From: Longimicrobium sp.
GTDB lineage: Bacteria; Gemmatimonadota; Gemmatimonadetes; Longimicrobiales; Longimicrobiaceae
NCBI GenBank assembly: GCA_036389135.1
Contig: DASVQP010000076.1
Location: 1-64,000 of the forward strand
DNA length: 64,000 nt
Reading direction: 5' to 3'
This document shows, in pieces, positions 42,626-50,764 of the stretch. Positions within the stretch are counted from its first letter, which is position 1. Each line of letters begins with the position of its first letter. The position numbers were made by a program, and so were the translations under genes. The notes under the pieces were generated by a model. The model saw only the letters and a program-made list of their open reading frames with translations, made no database searches and was not told the origin of the DNA.

Positions 42626-43858
42626 TCATGCGTCCCTCTGGAGCGCGCGGCCCACGCGTTCGCCGGCTTCGCGGAGGCGGTCCTCGTCGGCGATCAGGGC
42701 GAAGCGGACGTGGCCCTCGCCCTCCGCGCCGAAGCCGAGGCCGGGGGAGACCACGACGCCCGCCTCGCGCAGGAGGAAGCGCGCGAACTCGATGGAGCCC
42801 ATCCGCACGAACGGGCCGGGGATCGGCGCCCACACGAACATCGTGGCCTGCGGGGGCGGCACGGGCCAGCCGCCGGCGTTCAGCGCGCCGATCAGCGCCT
42901 CGGCGCGGCGGCGGTAGGTATCGCGTAGCTCGGAGACGCACTCCTGCTGCGAGCGGAGCGCGTGCGCCGCGGCGATCTGGATCGGCTGAAAGATCCCGTA
43001 GTCCAGGTAGCTCTTGATCTTGGTGAGCGCGCCCACCATCGCCCGGTTCCCCACGCAGAAGCCGACGCGCCACCCCGCCATTCCGTACGACTTGGACATC
43101 GAAAAGAACTCCACCGCGACGTCCTTTGCGCCCGGCACCTGCAGAATGCTCGGCGGGCTGCCGGTGAAGGAGAAGTCCGCGTAGGCGAAGTCGTGGATCA
43201 GCAGGAGCCGCTCGCGCCGGCACACCTCCACCGCGCGCTCAAAGAACGCGGGGTCCGCGGAGAGCGTGGTGGGGTTGTTGGGAAAGGAGAGGAGGAGCGC
43301 CTTCGGCCGCGGCCAGGTGGAGGCGCACGCCTGCTCCACGGCGGCCAGGAGCGCGCCGCCCTCCACCTTCCCCTCATCGTCGCCCACCAGCGGGATGCTG
43401 TGCACGCGGCCGCCCGCGAAGACGACGGAGTAGCTGTGAATGGGGTACGCCGGCGAGGGGACGATCACCGTGTCGCCCGCCTCCAGGATGGCGAGCATCA
43501 GGTGCGCGATCCCCTCCTTGGCGCCGATGGTGACCACCACCTCGCTCTCCGAATCCAGCTCGACGTCGTAGCGGCGGGCGTAGTGCTCGGCCATGGCGTC
43601 GCGCAGGCCGTAGATGCCGCGCGAGGCGCTGTAGCGGTGGTGCTTGTGGTCGGCGGCGTGGGCCACCATCTCGTCCACGATGTGGCCCGGCGTGCCGATG
43701 TCGGGGTTCCCCATCCCCAGGTCGATCACGTCCTCGCCGGCGGCGACGCGCTCCATCTTTTCCGCGTTGATCTGCGCGAAGACGTACGCGGGAAGGCTGG
43801 CGAGCCGCGGGAACTCGGCCGCGCTCTGTGGGGGCCAGGCGGGTGCGTCTGTGCTCAT
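42626..43858 (-). CDS. Class I/II aminotransferase (AlaC-like)
   Basis: 410-residue PLP-dependent aminotransferase, ATG at 43858. Motifs: IDLGMGNPDIGTP, RYSASRGIYGLRDAMAEHYA, PSPAYPIHSYSVVFAGG, LSFPNNPTTLSADP, IHDFAYADFSFTG and the PLP lysine in SMSKSYGMAGWRVGF. The length and motif set fit the AlaC/AlaA group that makes alanine from pyruvate with glutamate, but related members use other keto acids. Flanked on both sides by CACAGAGACAC repeats (b downstream, c upstream). Confidence 0.93.
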   Translation of the reverse strand: MSTDAPAWPPQSAAEFPRLASLPAYVFAQINAEKMERVAAGEDVIDLGMGNPDIGTPGHIVDEMVAHAADHKHHRYSASRGIYGLRDAMAEHYARRYDVELDSESEVVVTIGAKEGIAHLMLAILEAGDTVIVPSPAYPIHSYSVVFAGGRVHSIPLVGDDEGKVEGGALLAAVEQACASTWPRPKALLLSFPNNPTTLSADPAFFERAVEVCRRERLLLIHDFAYADFSFTGSPPSILQVPGAKDVAVEFFSMSKSYGMAGWRVGFCVGNRAMVGALTKIKSYLDYGIFQPIQIAAAHALRSQQECVSELRDTYRRRAEALIGALNAGGWPVPPPQATMFVWAPIPGPFVRMGSIEFARFLLREAGVVVSPGLGFGAEGEGHVRFALIADEDRLREAGERVGRALQRDA

Positions 43859-43883
43859 CAATGCTCCGTGAGAGAAAAAACCA

Positions 43884-43966
43884 TCACACAGAGACACAGA
43901 GGGCACTGCAAGAACGGCAGGAGAAGTTCTCCGCGGCTTGCAGTGCCCTCTGTGTTCTCTGTGTGA
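43884..43966. repeat. CACAGAGACAC palindromic 3'-end repeat, copy c
   Basis: TCACACAGAGACACAGAGGGCACTGCAAGAAC... pairs with ...TTGCAGTGCCCTCTGTGTTCTCTGTGTGA, 9 nt past the M16 peptidase stop; on the minus strand it is followed by a TTTTTT run (43874-43879), so terminator function is plausible. Confidence 0.88.
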
Positions 43967-43974
43967 TGCTGTTG

Positions 43975-45405
43975 TTACTTCGTGAACTCCGTCACGTCCC
44001 GGATCTCGATGGGGGCGACGTTGACGGCGCGGAGGCCGGCCTCCACCACTGAGCGGTCGCCGACGACGACGATCACGGCGTTGCCCGGGCGGACGTACTG
44101 GTTGGCCACGCGGCGCACGTCGTCCGCCGTGACGGCCATGATGCGCTGCACGTAGGTGCTCAGGAACGACGGCTCGATGCCGTAGGTCACCAGGTTGGCG
44201 AGCTGCCCGGCCACCTGCGGATTCGTCTCCACCGTCTGCGGGAAGCCGAGCGCAAGGTAGCGCTTCGCCTTGTCCAGCTCCTCGGCGCTCACCGCCTCGG
44301 TGCGGATGCGGCCCAGCTCGCGCATGAACTCCACGACCGAGCTGTCCGTCTTGGCCGTCACCACCGCCGCCTGCGCGGTGAAGGGGCCCGCCGCCTGGCG
44401 CATCTGGTAGCCCGAGCGCGCGCCGTACGACCAGCCCTTCACCTCGCGCAGGTTGGTGTTGAGGCGGCTGGTGAAGGAGCCCCCCACGATGGTGTTCAGC
44501 ACCTGGAGCGCGTAGTAGTCCGGGCTGCTGCGCGACACGCCAGGGTGGCCGATGCGGATCTCCGACTGCGCGGCGCCGGGCTTGTCCACCAGGTACACCA
44601 CCGAGCGGGCGATGGTGGGCGTCGGCAGCGCCGCCGCCGGGGCCGAAGCCGCGCCGGAGGCGCGCCAGGCACCCAGCGCGCTCTGCACCACCGGCTGCAG
44701 CGCGTCGGGATCCACGTCGCCCACCAGGATCAGCGTGGCGTTCTCCGGGCGGTAGCGTCCGCCGTGGAAGCCCTGCACCCGCGCGCGGTCCAGCCGGCGG
44801 GTGGCCTCGGTGGTGGCGAAGCGGCCATACGGGTGCTGCGCGCCGTACACCAGCGCCGGAAAGGCGTTGTTGGCGATGGCGCCCGCCTCGTCGCGGTTGC
44901 GTGAGAGCGCCACCAGACGCTCTTCCCTGAGACGTCCCACCTCGCGCTCAGGGAAGTCGGGGCGGGCGACGATGTCTCCCATCAGACGCAGCGCCTGCGG
45001 GAAGTTGTTGCTCAGAGCGTACAGGTTCACCTGCGTCGCGTCCCACCCGGACGACGCGCTCAGGCTGGCGCCCAGCGTCTCCAGCGCGTCGGCCAGCTGC
45101 AGGGCGTTGCGGCCGGCGGCGCCCTCGTCCAGCATCGACGCGGTGAAGGAGGCGAGGCCGGGGAGGTCCGCCGGGTCGTCCGTGTTGCCGGCGCCGCGCA
45201 CCACCAGGGTGGCGTTGACGGCCGGCACCTCGGTGCGCCGCACGTACATCACCGTGAGCCCGTTGGCCAGCTTGCGCACCACCGGCGTGGGCGGCGCGAG
45301 CGCGGCCACCGGGCCGGGACGCGGCGGCGTGGTGGGGAACGGCGTCTGCGCCGCGGCGGGAAGGGCGGCGACGAGAGCCGCTACGAGGGCTGCGGTGCGT
45401 CTCAT
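43975..45405 (-). CDS. M16 peptidase-like protein, non-catalytic partner
   Basis: 476 residues, signal peptide MRRTAALVAALVAALPAAAQ. M16 fold: RKLANGLTVMYVRRTEVPAV at the start and, in the C-terminal domain, GSFTSRLNTNLREVKGWSYG with the substrate-binding Arg/Tyr pair. The zinc motif HxxEH is absent: the equivalent position reads GLASFTASMLDEG. It is therefore the non-catalytic subunit of a heterodimeric M16 peptidase whose catalytic partner is the overlapping upstream gene (ATGA at 45405). Periplasmic peptide degradation is likely. Confidence 0.9.
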   Translation of the reverse strand: MRRTAALVAALVAALPAAAQTPFPTTPPRPGPVAALAPPTPVVRKLANGLTVMYVRRTEVPAVNATLVVRGAGNTDDPADLPGLASFTASMLDEGAAGRNALQLADALETLGASLSASSGWDATQVNLYALSNNFPQALRLMGDIVARPDFPEREVGRLREERLVALSRNRDEAGAIANNAFPALVYGAQHPYGRFATTEATRRLDRARVQGFHGGRYRPENATLILVGDVDPDALQPVVQSALGAWRASGAASAPAAALPTPTIARSVVYLVDKPGAAQSEIRIGHPGVSRSSPDYYALQVLNTIVGGSFTSRLNTNLREVKGWSYGARSGYQMRQAAGPFTAQAAVVTAKTDSSVVEFMRELGRIRTEAVSAEELDKAKRYLALGFPQTVETNPQVAGQLANLVTYGIEPSFLSTYVQRIMAVTADDVRRVANQYVRPGNAVIVVVGDRSVVEAGLRAVNVAPIEIRDVTEFTK

Positions 45406-46748
45406 CAGTCGGTCTCCTTGGCGGCAAGCTCCGTCTTCCCGGTGGGGACGAAGCTGATCACGATCCGGTTCTTCCCCGTGAGGTACTGCCGCGTCACGCG
45501 CTGCACGTCGGCCGGGGTGACGGCGCGGTAGCGGGCGAGGTCGCGGCCCACGTAGCCCGGATCGTTGAAGTAGTACTGGTAGCTGTTGAGCTGGTCCGCC
45601 TTCCCCGCCACCGTCTCCAGCGACGACACGAAGCCGGTGACGATCTGGTTCACCACGCGCTGCACCTCGTCAGCCGCGGGCGGAGCCTGCGCCAGCCGGT
45701 TGACCTCCTCCGTCACCGCCGCCTCCATCGAGTCCAGCTGCGTCCCCTGCTTCCCGCGGACGGTGACCCAGAAGTCGCCGGAGAGGAGGTTGGCGTTGTT
45801 GAAGGAGGTGGTCTGCGACGCCACCTGCTGGTCGTACACCAGGCGCTTGTACAGGCGGGCGCTCTTGCCGTCCGTCAGCAGCGCGGCGGCGACGTCGAGC
45901 GCCGCCTCGTCCGCGTGGCCGCGGGGCACGCCGCGCCAGATGACGCTCACCTGCGGCAGCGTGACGCGGTCTTCCTTGGTGATGTAGCGCGTCTGGGCGA
46001 TCTGCGGCACCGGGATGCGCGGGCGCTCCACGGCCGGGCCGCGCGCGATCCCGCCGAAGAGCCGCTCCACCATCGGGCGGATCTGCGCCGTGCTCACGTC
46101 GCCCGCGATGGTCAGCGTGGCGTTGTTGGGGGCGTAGTACATCCGAAAGAACTCGGAGACGTCCTCCACCGACGCGGAGTCCAGGTCGGCCATGGAGCCG
46201 ATGGTGGACCACGAGTACGGGTGCCCGGCCGGGTACAGCGCCGACGACGCCGTCTCCCACAGCAGGCCGTACGGCTGATTCTCGTACGACTGGCGGCGCT
46301 CGTTCTTCACCACGTCGCGCTGGCCGGTGAGCTTCTGCGCGTTGAACGCGTCCAGCAGCCCGCCCATGCGGTCCGCCTCCAGCCAGAGCGCCAGCTCAAC
46401 GGCGTTGGAGGGGACGATCTCGTAGTAGTTGGTGCGGTCCGTGTTGGTGCTGCCGTTGTTCTGCCCGCCCGCCGCTTCCAGGAAGTTGTCGAAGTCGCCT
46501 TCCTTGACGTTGCGGCTCCCCTCGAACATCACGTGCTCAAAGAGGTGGGCGAAGCCGGTGCGGCCCGGCTTCTCGTAGCCGGACCCCACGTGGTACCACA
46601 CGTTTACGGCCGCCACCGGGGTGGAGTGGTCTTCCGCCACGATCACCCGCAGCCCGTTGGGGAGCGTAAAGGTGGTGTGGGGGATGCTGACTTCCTGCGC
46701 CGCGGCGGGGGCCGCGGCCAGGCTCAGCAGGAGCGCGAGGCGTTTCAT
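45405..46748 (-). CDS. M16-family zinc peptidase, catalytic subunit
   Basis: 447 residues from the ATG at 46748 (MKRLALLLSLAAAPAAAQ, signal peptide); the open frame upstream reads through repeat sequence. The inverted zinc motif is intact: HLFEHVMFEGS with downstream Glu in NAVELALWLEADRM. DGKSARLYKRLVYDQQVASQ forms the C-terminal Arg/Tyr region. It pairs with the non-catalytic subunit encoded immediately downstream with a 1-nt shared stop/start, as in other bacterial M16 pairs. Exported, probably periplasmic. Confidence 0.94.
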   Translation of the reverse strand: MKRLALLLSLAAAPAAAQEVSIPHTTFTLPNGLRVIVAEDHSTPVAAVNVWYHVGSGYEKPGRTGFAHLFEHVMFEGSRNVKEGDFDNFLEAAGGQNNGSTNTDRTNYYEIVPSNAVELALWLEADRMGGLLDAFNAQKLTGQRDVVKNERRQSYENQPYGLLWETASSALYPAGHPYSWSTIGSMADLDSASVEDVSEFFRMYYAPNNATLTIAGDVSTAQIRPMVERLFGGIARGPAVERPRIPVPQIAQTRYITKEDRVTLPQVSVIWRGVPRGHADEAALDVAAALLTDGKSARLYKRLVYDQQVASQTTSFNNANLLSGDFWVTVRGKQGTQLDSMEAAVTEEVNRLAQAPPAADEVQRVVNQIVTGFVSSLETVAGKADQLNSYQYYFNDPGYVGRDLARYRAVTPADVQRVTRQYLTGKNRIVISFVPTGKTELAAKETD

Positions 46749-46873
46749 CGAGCTGCCTTTCTGCTGGATGGGTGGTGCAAAGGAAGTGCGTGTGGAGCAT
46801 ACTCCGGCGCCGGGCGCGGCGCCAGACGGTGGTTCAACACCAGGGGTCTGGAGCGGGTTCCAAACTGCTGGCC

Positions 46874-46930
46874 TCACACAGAGACACAGAGGGGCGGAGA
46901 AAGAAGGGGAAGGGTTCTCTGTGGCTTGCG
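46874..46930. repeat. CACAGAGACAC repeat, truncated copy d
   Basis: CTCACACAGAGACACAGAGGGGCGGAGAAAGAA...GGTTCTCTGTGGCTTGCGG lacks the closing arm found in the other copies. It lies in the gene-free stretch 46749-47105, which otherwise shows no feature. Confidence 0.7.
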
Positions 46931-47105
46931 GCTTCGGCACGACGTGTTCGGGTATGAGCAATGCTCAGTGTGGGAAACAAATGGGACTTGCGCAAAGGGG
47001 CGCGAGGGGTGATTAGTAAGTGGACCACAACAATCCTGGGCGACGTGTGGGAGGGCTCTCTTCCCGCGCCAAACGCCGCACACGCTTTCCCCGCGTGGAG
47101 GTCTG

Positions 47106-47282
47106 ATGCCGTTCATCACACATGGGCCCGTTCTCAGGACCCTGCCGCCGGATCAGATCGTCCTCGTCCTGCTCGCGCTCGCCGTGGTCGTCGCGGTCGG
47201 GACCGGATTGGCGTACGCGCGCTGCCGCCGGCAGGAATGCGAGTTCGACCGCATCCTGCGGGTCGTGCTGCGGCGCGGGTAG
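47106..47282 (+). CDS. Possible small membrane protein (58 aa)
   Basis: ATG at 47106 opens 58 codons, with a single strong hydrophobic segment (DQIVLVLLALAVVVAVGTGL, residues ~17-36) followed by a basic, Cys-containing tail (YARCRRQECEFD). The topology is sensible (short N-terminus, TM, positive tail) and a perfect terminator hairpin follows 52 nt after the stop, supporting a real transcript. No family recognised; it may still be spurious. Confidence 0.45.
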   Translation: MPFITHGPVLRTLPPDQIVLVLLALAVVVAVGTGLAYARCRRQECEFDRILRVVLRRG

Positions 47283-47334
47283 TGCGTTATAGGTGATGGT
47301 TACGCGTTACACGTAACGAAGCCGGTAAGGTCGA

Positions 47335-47370
47335 AAGAGGCACGGAGAACGGTCGTTCTCCGTGCCTCTT
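47335..47370 (+). terminator. Perfect 16-bp terminator hairpin
   Basis: AAGAGGCACGGAGAAC-GGTC-GTTCTCCGTGCCTCTT, then GTTGT, on the plus strand after the small membrane ORF. It sits directly upstream of the truncated TPR-like ORF. Confidence 0.75.
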
Positions 47371-47399
47371 GTTGTATCTGTCGTCAGGCGTGGGCCAGG

Positions 47400-48086
47400 G
47401 CAGCGGCGCTCTCCGCCGCCAGAAGGGAAGAAGGGCAGTACACCGAGGCGGAGGTCTACATGCGAGCCGCGCTGCGCGAGTATCCGGTGCATCACCGCGC
47501 GGTGCCGTGGCTTGCGCACGACTGGAGCTTCCTGCTCGTCCACCTGGGGTTCTACAGGGAGGCCCGCGTGCTGCTCGAGGCGATCGTCCCCCACATCGCC
47601 CGGCGCGAGCTGCAGGTGGTGGTGTGGGGCACACTGGGCCGCGCATCCGCCGGCGCGGGGATGCGCGACCGGTATGAGGAAGCCCGCGCGCGCGTGCTCT
47701 CGCTCATTGGGCTGCACGAGGAGTACGCCGCGGCGGCGCTCGCGCACCTGGCGGTGGGCGCGCAGTTCTTCGGCGAGTGGGACGCGGCGGAGAGCATGGC
47801 CGCTCGTGCCGTCGAGATCGCGCGAGCCCGACAGCAGACCGATGTGGAGAATGGTGCGCTCGAGATCCTGGATGCGATCAGCACGCGCGCCTCTCCCCCG
47901 CCGCAGGCGGAGCTCCCGCCGCGCAGCCGCACCCCGACGATTCAGCAGCGGATGCTGCGACGGCTGGAGGAACGGTCGAAGCCGGTTCGCCGCGAGGTAC
48001 TGCGCGACCCGGAAGCCGGCGGGCGCCCCGCGCACCCGCCGGTCGTCGGCCAGCCTACGAGACCTCACATGGATCCGGGCCAGTGA
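47400..48086 (+). pseudogene. 5'-truncated TPR-like gene remnant
   Basis: Protein-like sequence begins upstream of the first ATG (47460): codons from about 47400 read RREEGQYTEAEVYMRAALRE, a typical TPR helix pair, but the frame has no ATG, GTG or TTG start upstream within 60 codons and runs back into the terminator hairpin at 47335-47370. From 47460 it encodes 208 residues with further TPR-like helices (YREARVLLEAIVPHIA, EWDAAESMAARAVEIARARQ) and an Arg/Pro-rich tail. Most likely a gene that lost its 5' end; alternatively it uses the internal ATG 47460. It is convergent with the small lipoprotein gene, overlapping by 32 bp. Confidence 0.55.
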
Positions 48087-48330
48087 CGCCTGACCCGATG
48101 GTCCACCCGCCGGAGAACTCGGCGGAGCACTCTTCCGTGCTCGTCGTCGCGCCATCCTGATTGGTGGTGGTATCGGAGGTGACGCCTCCGGAGCCGGCCG
48201 TCCAGCCACCGCCGAGCTCGTGCCGCGGCGCGGACGGGTCGATCACCGCCGGAGCGGTTACGGTTTCGGTACAGGCAGCGGCTGCGAAAAGGGCGAGTGC
48301 GGAGACGATCCGGGTGGCACGTCGCGTCAT
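48055..48330 (-). CDS. Small lipoprotein with Gly-Trp-Gly motifs
   Basis: 91 residues from the ATG at 48330. Signal peptide with lipobox-like FAAAAC-TETV. The mature part repeats a Gly/Trp/Ser motif (ELGGGWTAGSGG and SGGWTIGSG) and holds two more cysteines (EECSAE and PDPCEVS). Not recognised. Two direct repeats ACATAATCCGCCA lie 47-86 nt upstream of the start. Overlaps the TPR remnant tail-to-tail. Confidence 0.6.
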   Translation of the reverse strand: MTRRATRIVSALALFAAAACTETVTAPAVIDPSAPRHELGGGWTAGSGGVTSDTTTNQDGATTSTEECSAEFSGGWTIGSGVTGPDPCEVS

Positions 48331-48376
48331 GGGAGATCCTATGGCAGATTGAGGAACGTTGCGGGCATAACAACAT

Positions 48377-48416
48377 ACATAATCCGCCAGCACTGCCCCT
48401 CAGACATAATCCGCCA
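48377..48416. promoter_or_regulatory. 13-bp direct repeats upstream of the small lipoprotein
   Basis: ACATAATCCGCCA occurs at 48377-48389 and 48404-48416, 27 bp start to start (about 2.5 helical turns), upstream of the minus-strand lipoprotein gene. Likely protein-binding sites; inference only. No gene is seen in 48331-48549. Confidence 0.4.
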
Positions 48417-48549
48417 CCACCCTCCGCACGTCAGCCGCACTGGTTTGCAGCGTCACTCATTGATTTCGCGAACCACGCGGCACGGGTTGCCCGCGGCGAA
48501 CACGCCCTCCGACACGTCCCGCGTCACCCGCTTCGCAAGTGGCGAAAAG

Positions 48550-48586
48550 ACACGCTCCGGTCACGCAAAAGCGTGCCGGAGCGTGT
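48550..48586 (-). terminator. Terminator hairpin of tRNA-Gln
   Basis: ACACGCTCCGG...CCGGAGCGTGT outer arms with an inner CACGC-AAAA-GCGTG stem, followed on the minus strand by CTTTTC; 11 nt past the tRNA 3' end. Confidence 0.85.
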
Positions 48587-48597
48587 GTTGGCCTGCA

Positions 48598-48668
48598 TTG
48601 CCCCCGGAGGATTCGAACCTCCACTAACGGTTCCAAAGACCGCTGTGCTGCCATTACACCAGGGGGCA
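48598..48668 (-). tRNA. tRNA-Gln(UUG)
   Basis: Minus-strand cloverleaf of 71 nt: acceptor TGCCCCC/GGGGGCA, discriminator A, anticodon loop CTTTGGA (anticodon TTG) and T-arm GGAGG-TTCGAAT-CCTCC. CCA not encoded. It lies just downstream of ispE (18 bp). Confidence 0.94.
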
Positions 48669-48686
48669 CCGACTTCCGCGTGAAAG

Positions 48687-49592
48687 CTAGGCCGTCTCCG
48701 GATCGGGGTCAACCCGCGGGGCGGGGAGGGCGGTGAGCGTGTGCGCGGACCAGCACGCCAGCCCCAGTGCCTCCACCCGCGCTCGCGCCGCGTCCCGGGC
48801 ATCGTCCGTGTGGAAGACGCCGAAGACGGAGCCGCCGCTCCCGGCCAGGAGCGCGATCCGGGCGCCCGCGTCGCGCATGGCTGCGAGGGCGTCGTTCAGC
48901 ACGGGGATTCGCTCCGCCACCACCTCACCGAAGTCGTTCATCGCCAGCCGCTCCACCGCGCCCCAATCCGCCAGGTCGGCGGCGTCCATGGCGAACGCGC
49001 GCGGCGGCGGGGCGGGTCCGCGGCGCTCGGCGGTGGCGGCGAAGGCCTCCGGAGTGGGCATGGCGACGCCGGGGTGCGCCACCAGCACGGCGCGCTCGGG
49101 AAGCGGGGGAAGGACCAGGAGGCGCTCTCCCCTTCCCCACCCGAGCGCCAGTGCGGAGCCGCAGAGAAAGAACGGCACGTCGCTTCCCAGCTCGATCGCC
49201 ATGCGCAGGAGCGAGGCGCGGTCGACCGGCTCGCCGTGGAGCGCGTTGAGCGCGCGGAGGGTGGCCGCCGCATCGGAGCTTCCGCCGCCCAGCCCCGCGG
49301 CGGACGGTATGCACTTCTCCAGGTGGATGGCGATGGCTGGGAACTCGCCGAGCTCCTCGTAGAAGCGGTGCGCCGCCCGGACCGCCAGGTTGCGCTCGGG
49401 CGGGCCGGTATTGACGGAGCCCTCCACCGTCAGCGCGATGCCAGGATCCCCGCGGCGCACAGTTAGCAAGTCGGCCAGCGAGATGGCGCAGAAGAGCGAC
49501 TCGAGCGAGTGGTAGCCGCTCGCCTCGCGGGCCAGGATCGCCAGGCGGAGGTTGACCTTGGCGGGCGCTTCGACGGAGACCGCGTCAGGCAC
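48687..49592 (-). CDS. ispE: 4-(cytidine 5'-diphospho)-2-C-methyl-D-erythritol kinase
   Basis: GHMP kinase of the non-mevalonate isoprenoid pathway, 301 residues, phosphorylating CDP-ME at the 2-OH. N-terminal APAKVNLRLAILAREASGYH carries the substrate-binding Lys/His. The ATP loop is CIPSAAGLGGGSSDAAATLR with DVPFFLCG next (catalytic Asp). C-terminal GARIALLAGSGGSVFGVF is the GHMP-C glycine loop. Its start overlaps the end of the upstream flippase-like gene by 8 nt, so it is coupled. tRNA-Gln follows. Confidence 0.95.
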   Translation of the reverse strand: MPDAVSVEAPAKVNLRLAILAREASGYHSLESLFCAISLADLLTVRRGDPGIALTVEGSVNTGPPERNLAVRAAHRFYEELGEFPAIAIHLEKCIPSAAGLGGGSSDAAATLRALNALHGEPVDRASLLRMAIELGSDVPFFLCGSALALGWGRGERLLVLPPLPERAVLVAHPGVAMPTPEAFAATAERRGPAPPPRAFAMDAADLADWGAVERLAMNDFGEVVAERIPVLNDALAAMRDAGARIALLAGSGGSVFGVFHTDDARDAARARVEALGLACWSAHTLTALPAPRVDPDPETA

Positions 49593-50655
49593 GCCCCAGC
49601 CCCGGCTTCGGCGGCGCGAGTTCGGGGTCGGCCTCGACCTCGGCTTCCACGCGTTCCGCGCTCCCGCGCAGCTCGCTCCAGCTCAGCTTCAGCTTGGCGA
49701 TGTAGTATAGCCCCACCGCCGTCACGCTCAGCCATCCGCCCACGTGAAAGGAGAGCGCGAACGCCACCGAGCGCGACTCGTCCACCCCCCAGAGATCGAG
49801 TCCATACTTGCTGGCCAGCTCGAACGGCCCCCAGAAGCCGGGCGCGGAGGGGAGAGCGACGGCGATGCTGACGAACGACTGGAGGAAGAGCGCCCCGGCG
49901 AATCCCGGCTCGTCGATCCCGAACGCCATGAAGGCGAGGTAGAAGGAGATCCCGAGGAAGAGCCACTGGAAGACGACCCACGCGAGCGACTGCGCCAGGA
50001 GCCGCGGGTCTCGCAGGGCGCCGAGGCCGCCCACGAAGGCGTGCAGCGCATCGAGCACGTGGCGCCGGATGCCGGCCGGCAGGATGCGCGCGGCGACCGC
50101 GTCACCAATCCGCAGGCTGCGCTCCGGGAAGGCGGCGAGCACGATGAGCCCCGTCCCCAGCACCGCCGCGATCACCGCCACGCCGCGCGCCGCCCGCTGT
50201 GCCAGCGCCACCCCCTCCGAATTACCCGGGAAGCCTTCGAAGGCGATCACCCCAAAGAGGAGGACGATGCACACGATGGCGTCCAGCACGCGCTCCACCA
50301 CCAGCGTGCCGAAGACGCTGCCGACCTTGATCCGCCCCACCCGCGCGCACACCAGCGCCCGCGCGAACTCGCCGACGCGGGCGGGGAGCAGGTTGTTGAG
50401 CGCGAACCCCGCCGCCGTTCCAGCGATGCGCGGCTCAAAGGGGATCTCCGGGCGGATGGGTGCCAGGAGCGCCTTCCAGCGCATGGCGCGCACGTGCAGC
50501 CCGAGCGTGGAAACCACGATCGCGGCCAGGAGGAGCGGGAGGTTGGCCGAGCGGACGTGCCCCCACACCTCGCCCCACTCCACCTCGTGCAGCGCCAGCC
50601 AAAGAAAAAAGGCGGTCGCCGCGACCCCGACGATCACCCTGACATAAGATTTCAT
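49585..50655 (-). CDS. Flippase-like (LPG synthase TM) integral membrane protein
   Basis: 356 residues with seven to eight predicted membrane segments (VIVGVAATAFFLWLALHEV, LLLAAIVVSTLGLHVRAMRW, VLDAIVCIVLLFGVIAFEGF, VAVIAAVLGTGLIVLAAF). The conserved ALNNLLPARVGEFARALVCA of the UPF0104/AglD/LPG-synthase-TM family is present. Members move or modify polyprenyl- or phospholipid-linked groups; the substrate here is unknown. Coupled with ispE downstream, giving a loose isoprenoid-lipid link. Confidence 0.85.
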   Translation of the reverse strand: MKSYVRVIVGVAATAFFLWLALHEVEWGEVWGHVRSANLPLLLAAIVVSTLGLHVRAMRWKALLAPIRPEIPFEPRIAGTAAGFALNNLLPARVGEFARALVCARVGRIKVGSVFGTLVVERVLDAIVCIVLLFGVIAFEGFPGNSEGVALAQRAARGVAVIAAVLGTGLIVLAAFPERSLRIGDAVAARILPAGIRRHVLDALHAFVGGLGALRDPRLLAQSLAWVVFQWLFLGISFYLAFMAFGIDEPGFAGALFLQSFVSIAVALPSAPGFWGPFELASKYGLDLWGVDESRSVAFALSFHVGGWLSVTAVGLYYIAKLKLSWSELRGSAERVEAEVEADPELAPPKPGLGRA

Positions 50656-50676
50656 CCTGATCCCGAAAACAGGGCT

Positions 50677-50758
50677 TCACACAGAGACACAGAGGGCAAC
50701 CGAAAGAACAGAAAGAGGTTCTCTGTGCCTCGCGGTTCCCTCTGTGCCCTCTGTGTGA
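50677..50758. repeat. CACAGAGACAC palindromic 3'-end repeat, copy e
   Basis: TTCACACAGAGACACAGAGGGCAACCGAAAGAAC... paired with ...TCGCGGTTCCCTCTGTGCCCTCTGTGTGA, 7 nt past the stop of the Hpt-like gene. Confidence 0.88.
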
Positions 50759-50764
50759 TGGTTT

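Noticed and set aside
46749-46961. 71-codon N-terminal extension of the catalytic M16 peptidase
   Set aside because: It reads through the CACAGAGACAC repeat; the ATG at 46748 begins a proper signal peptide.
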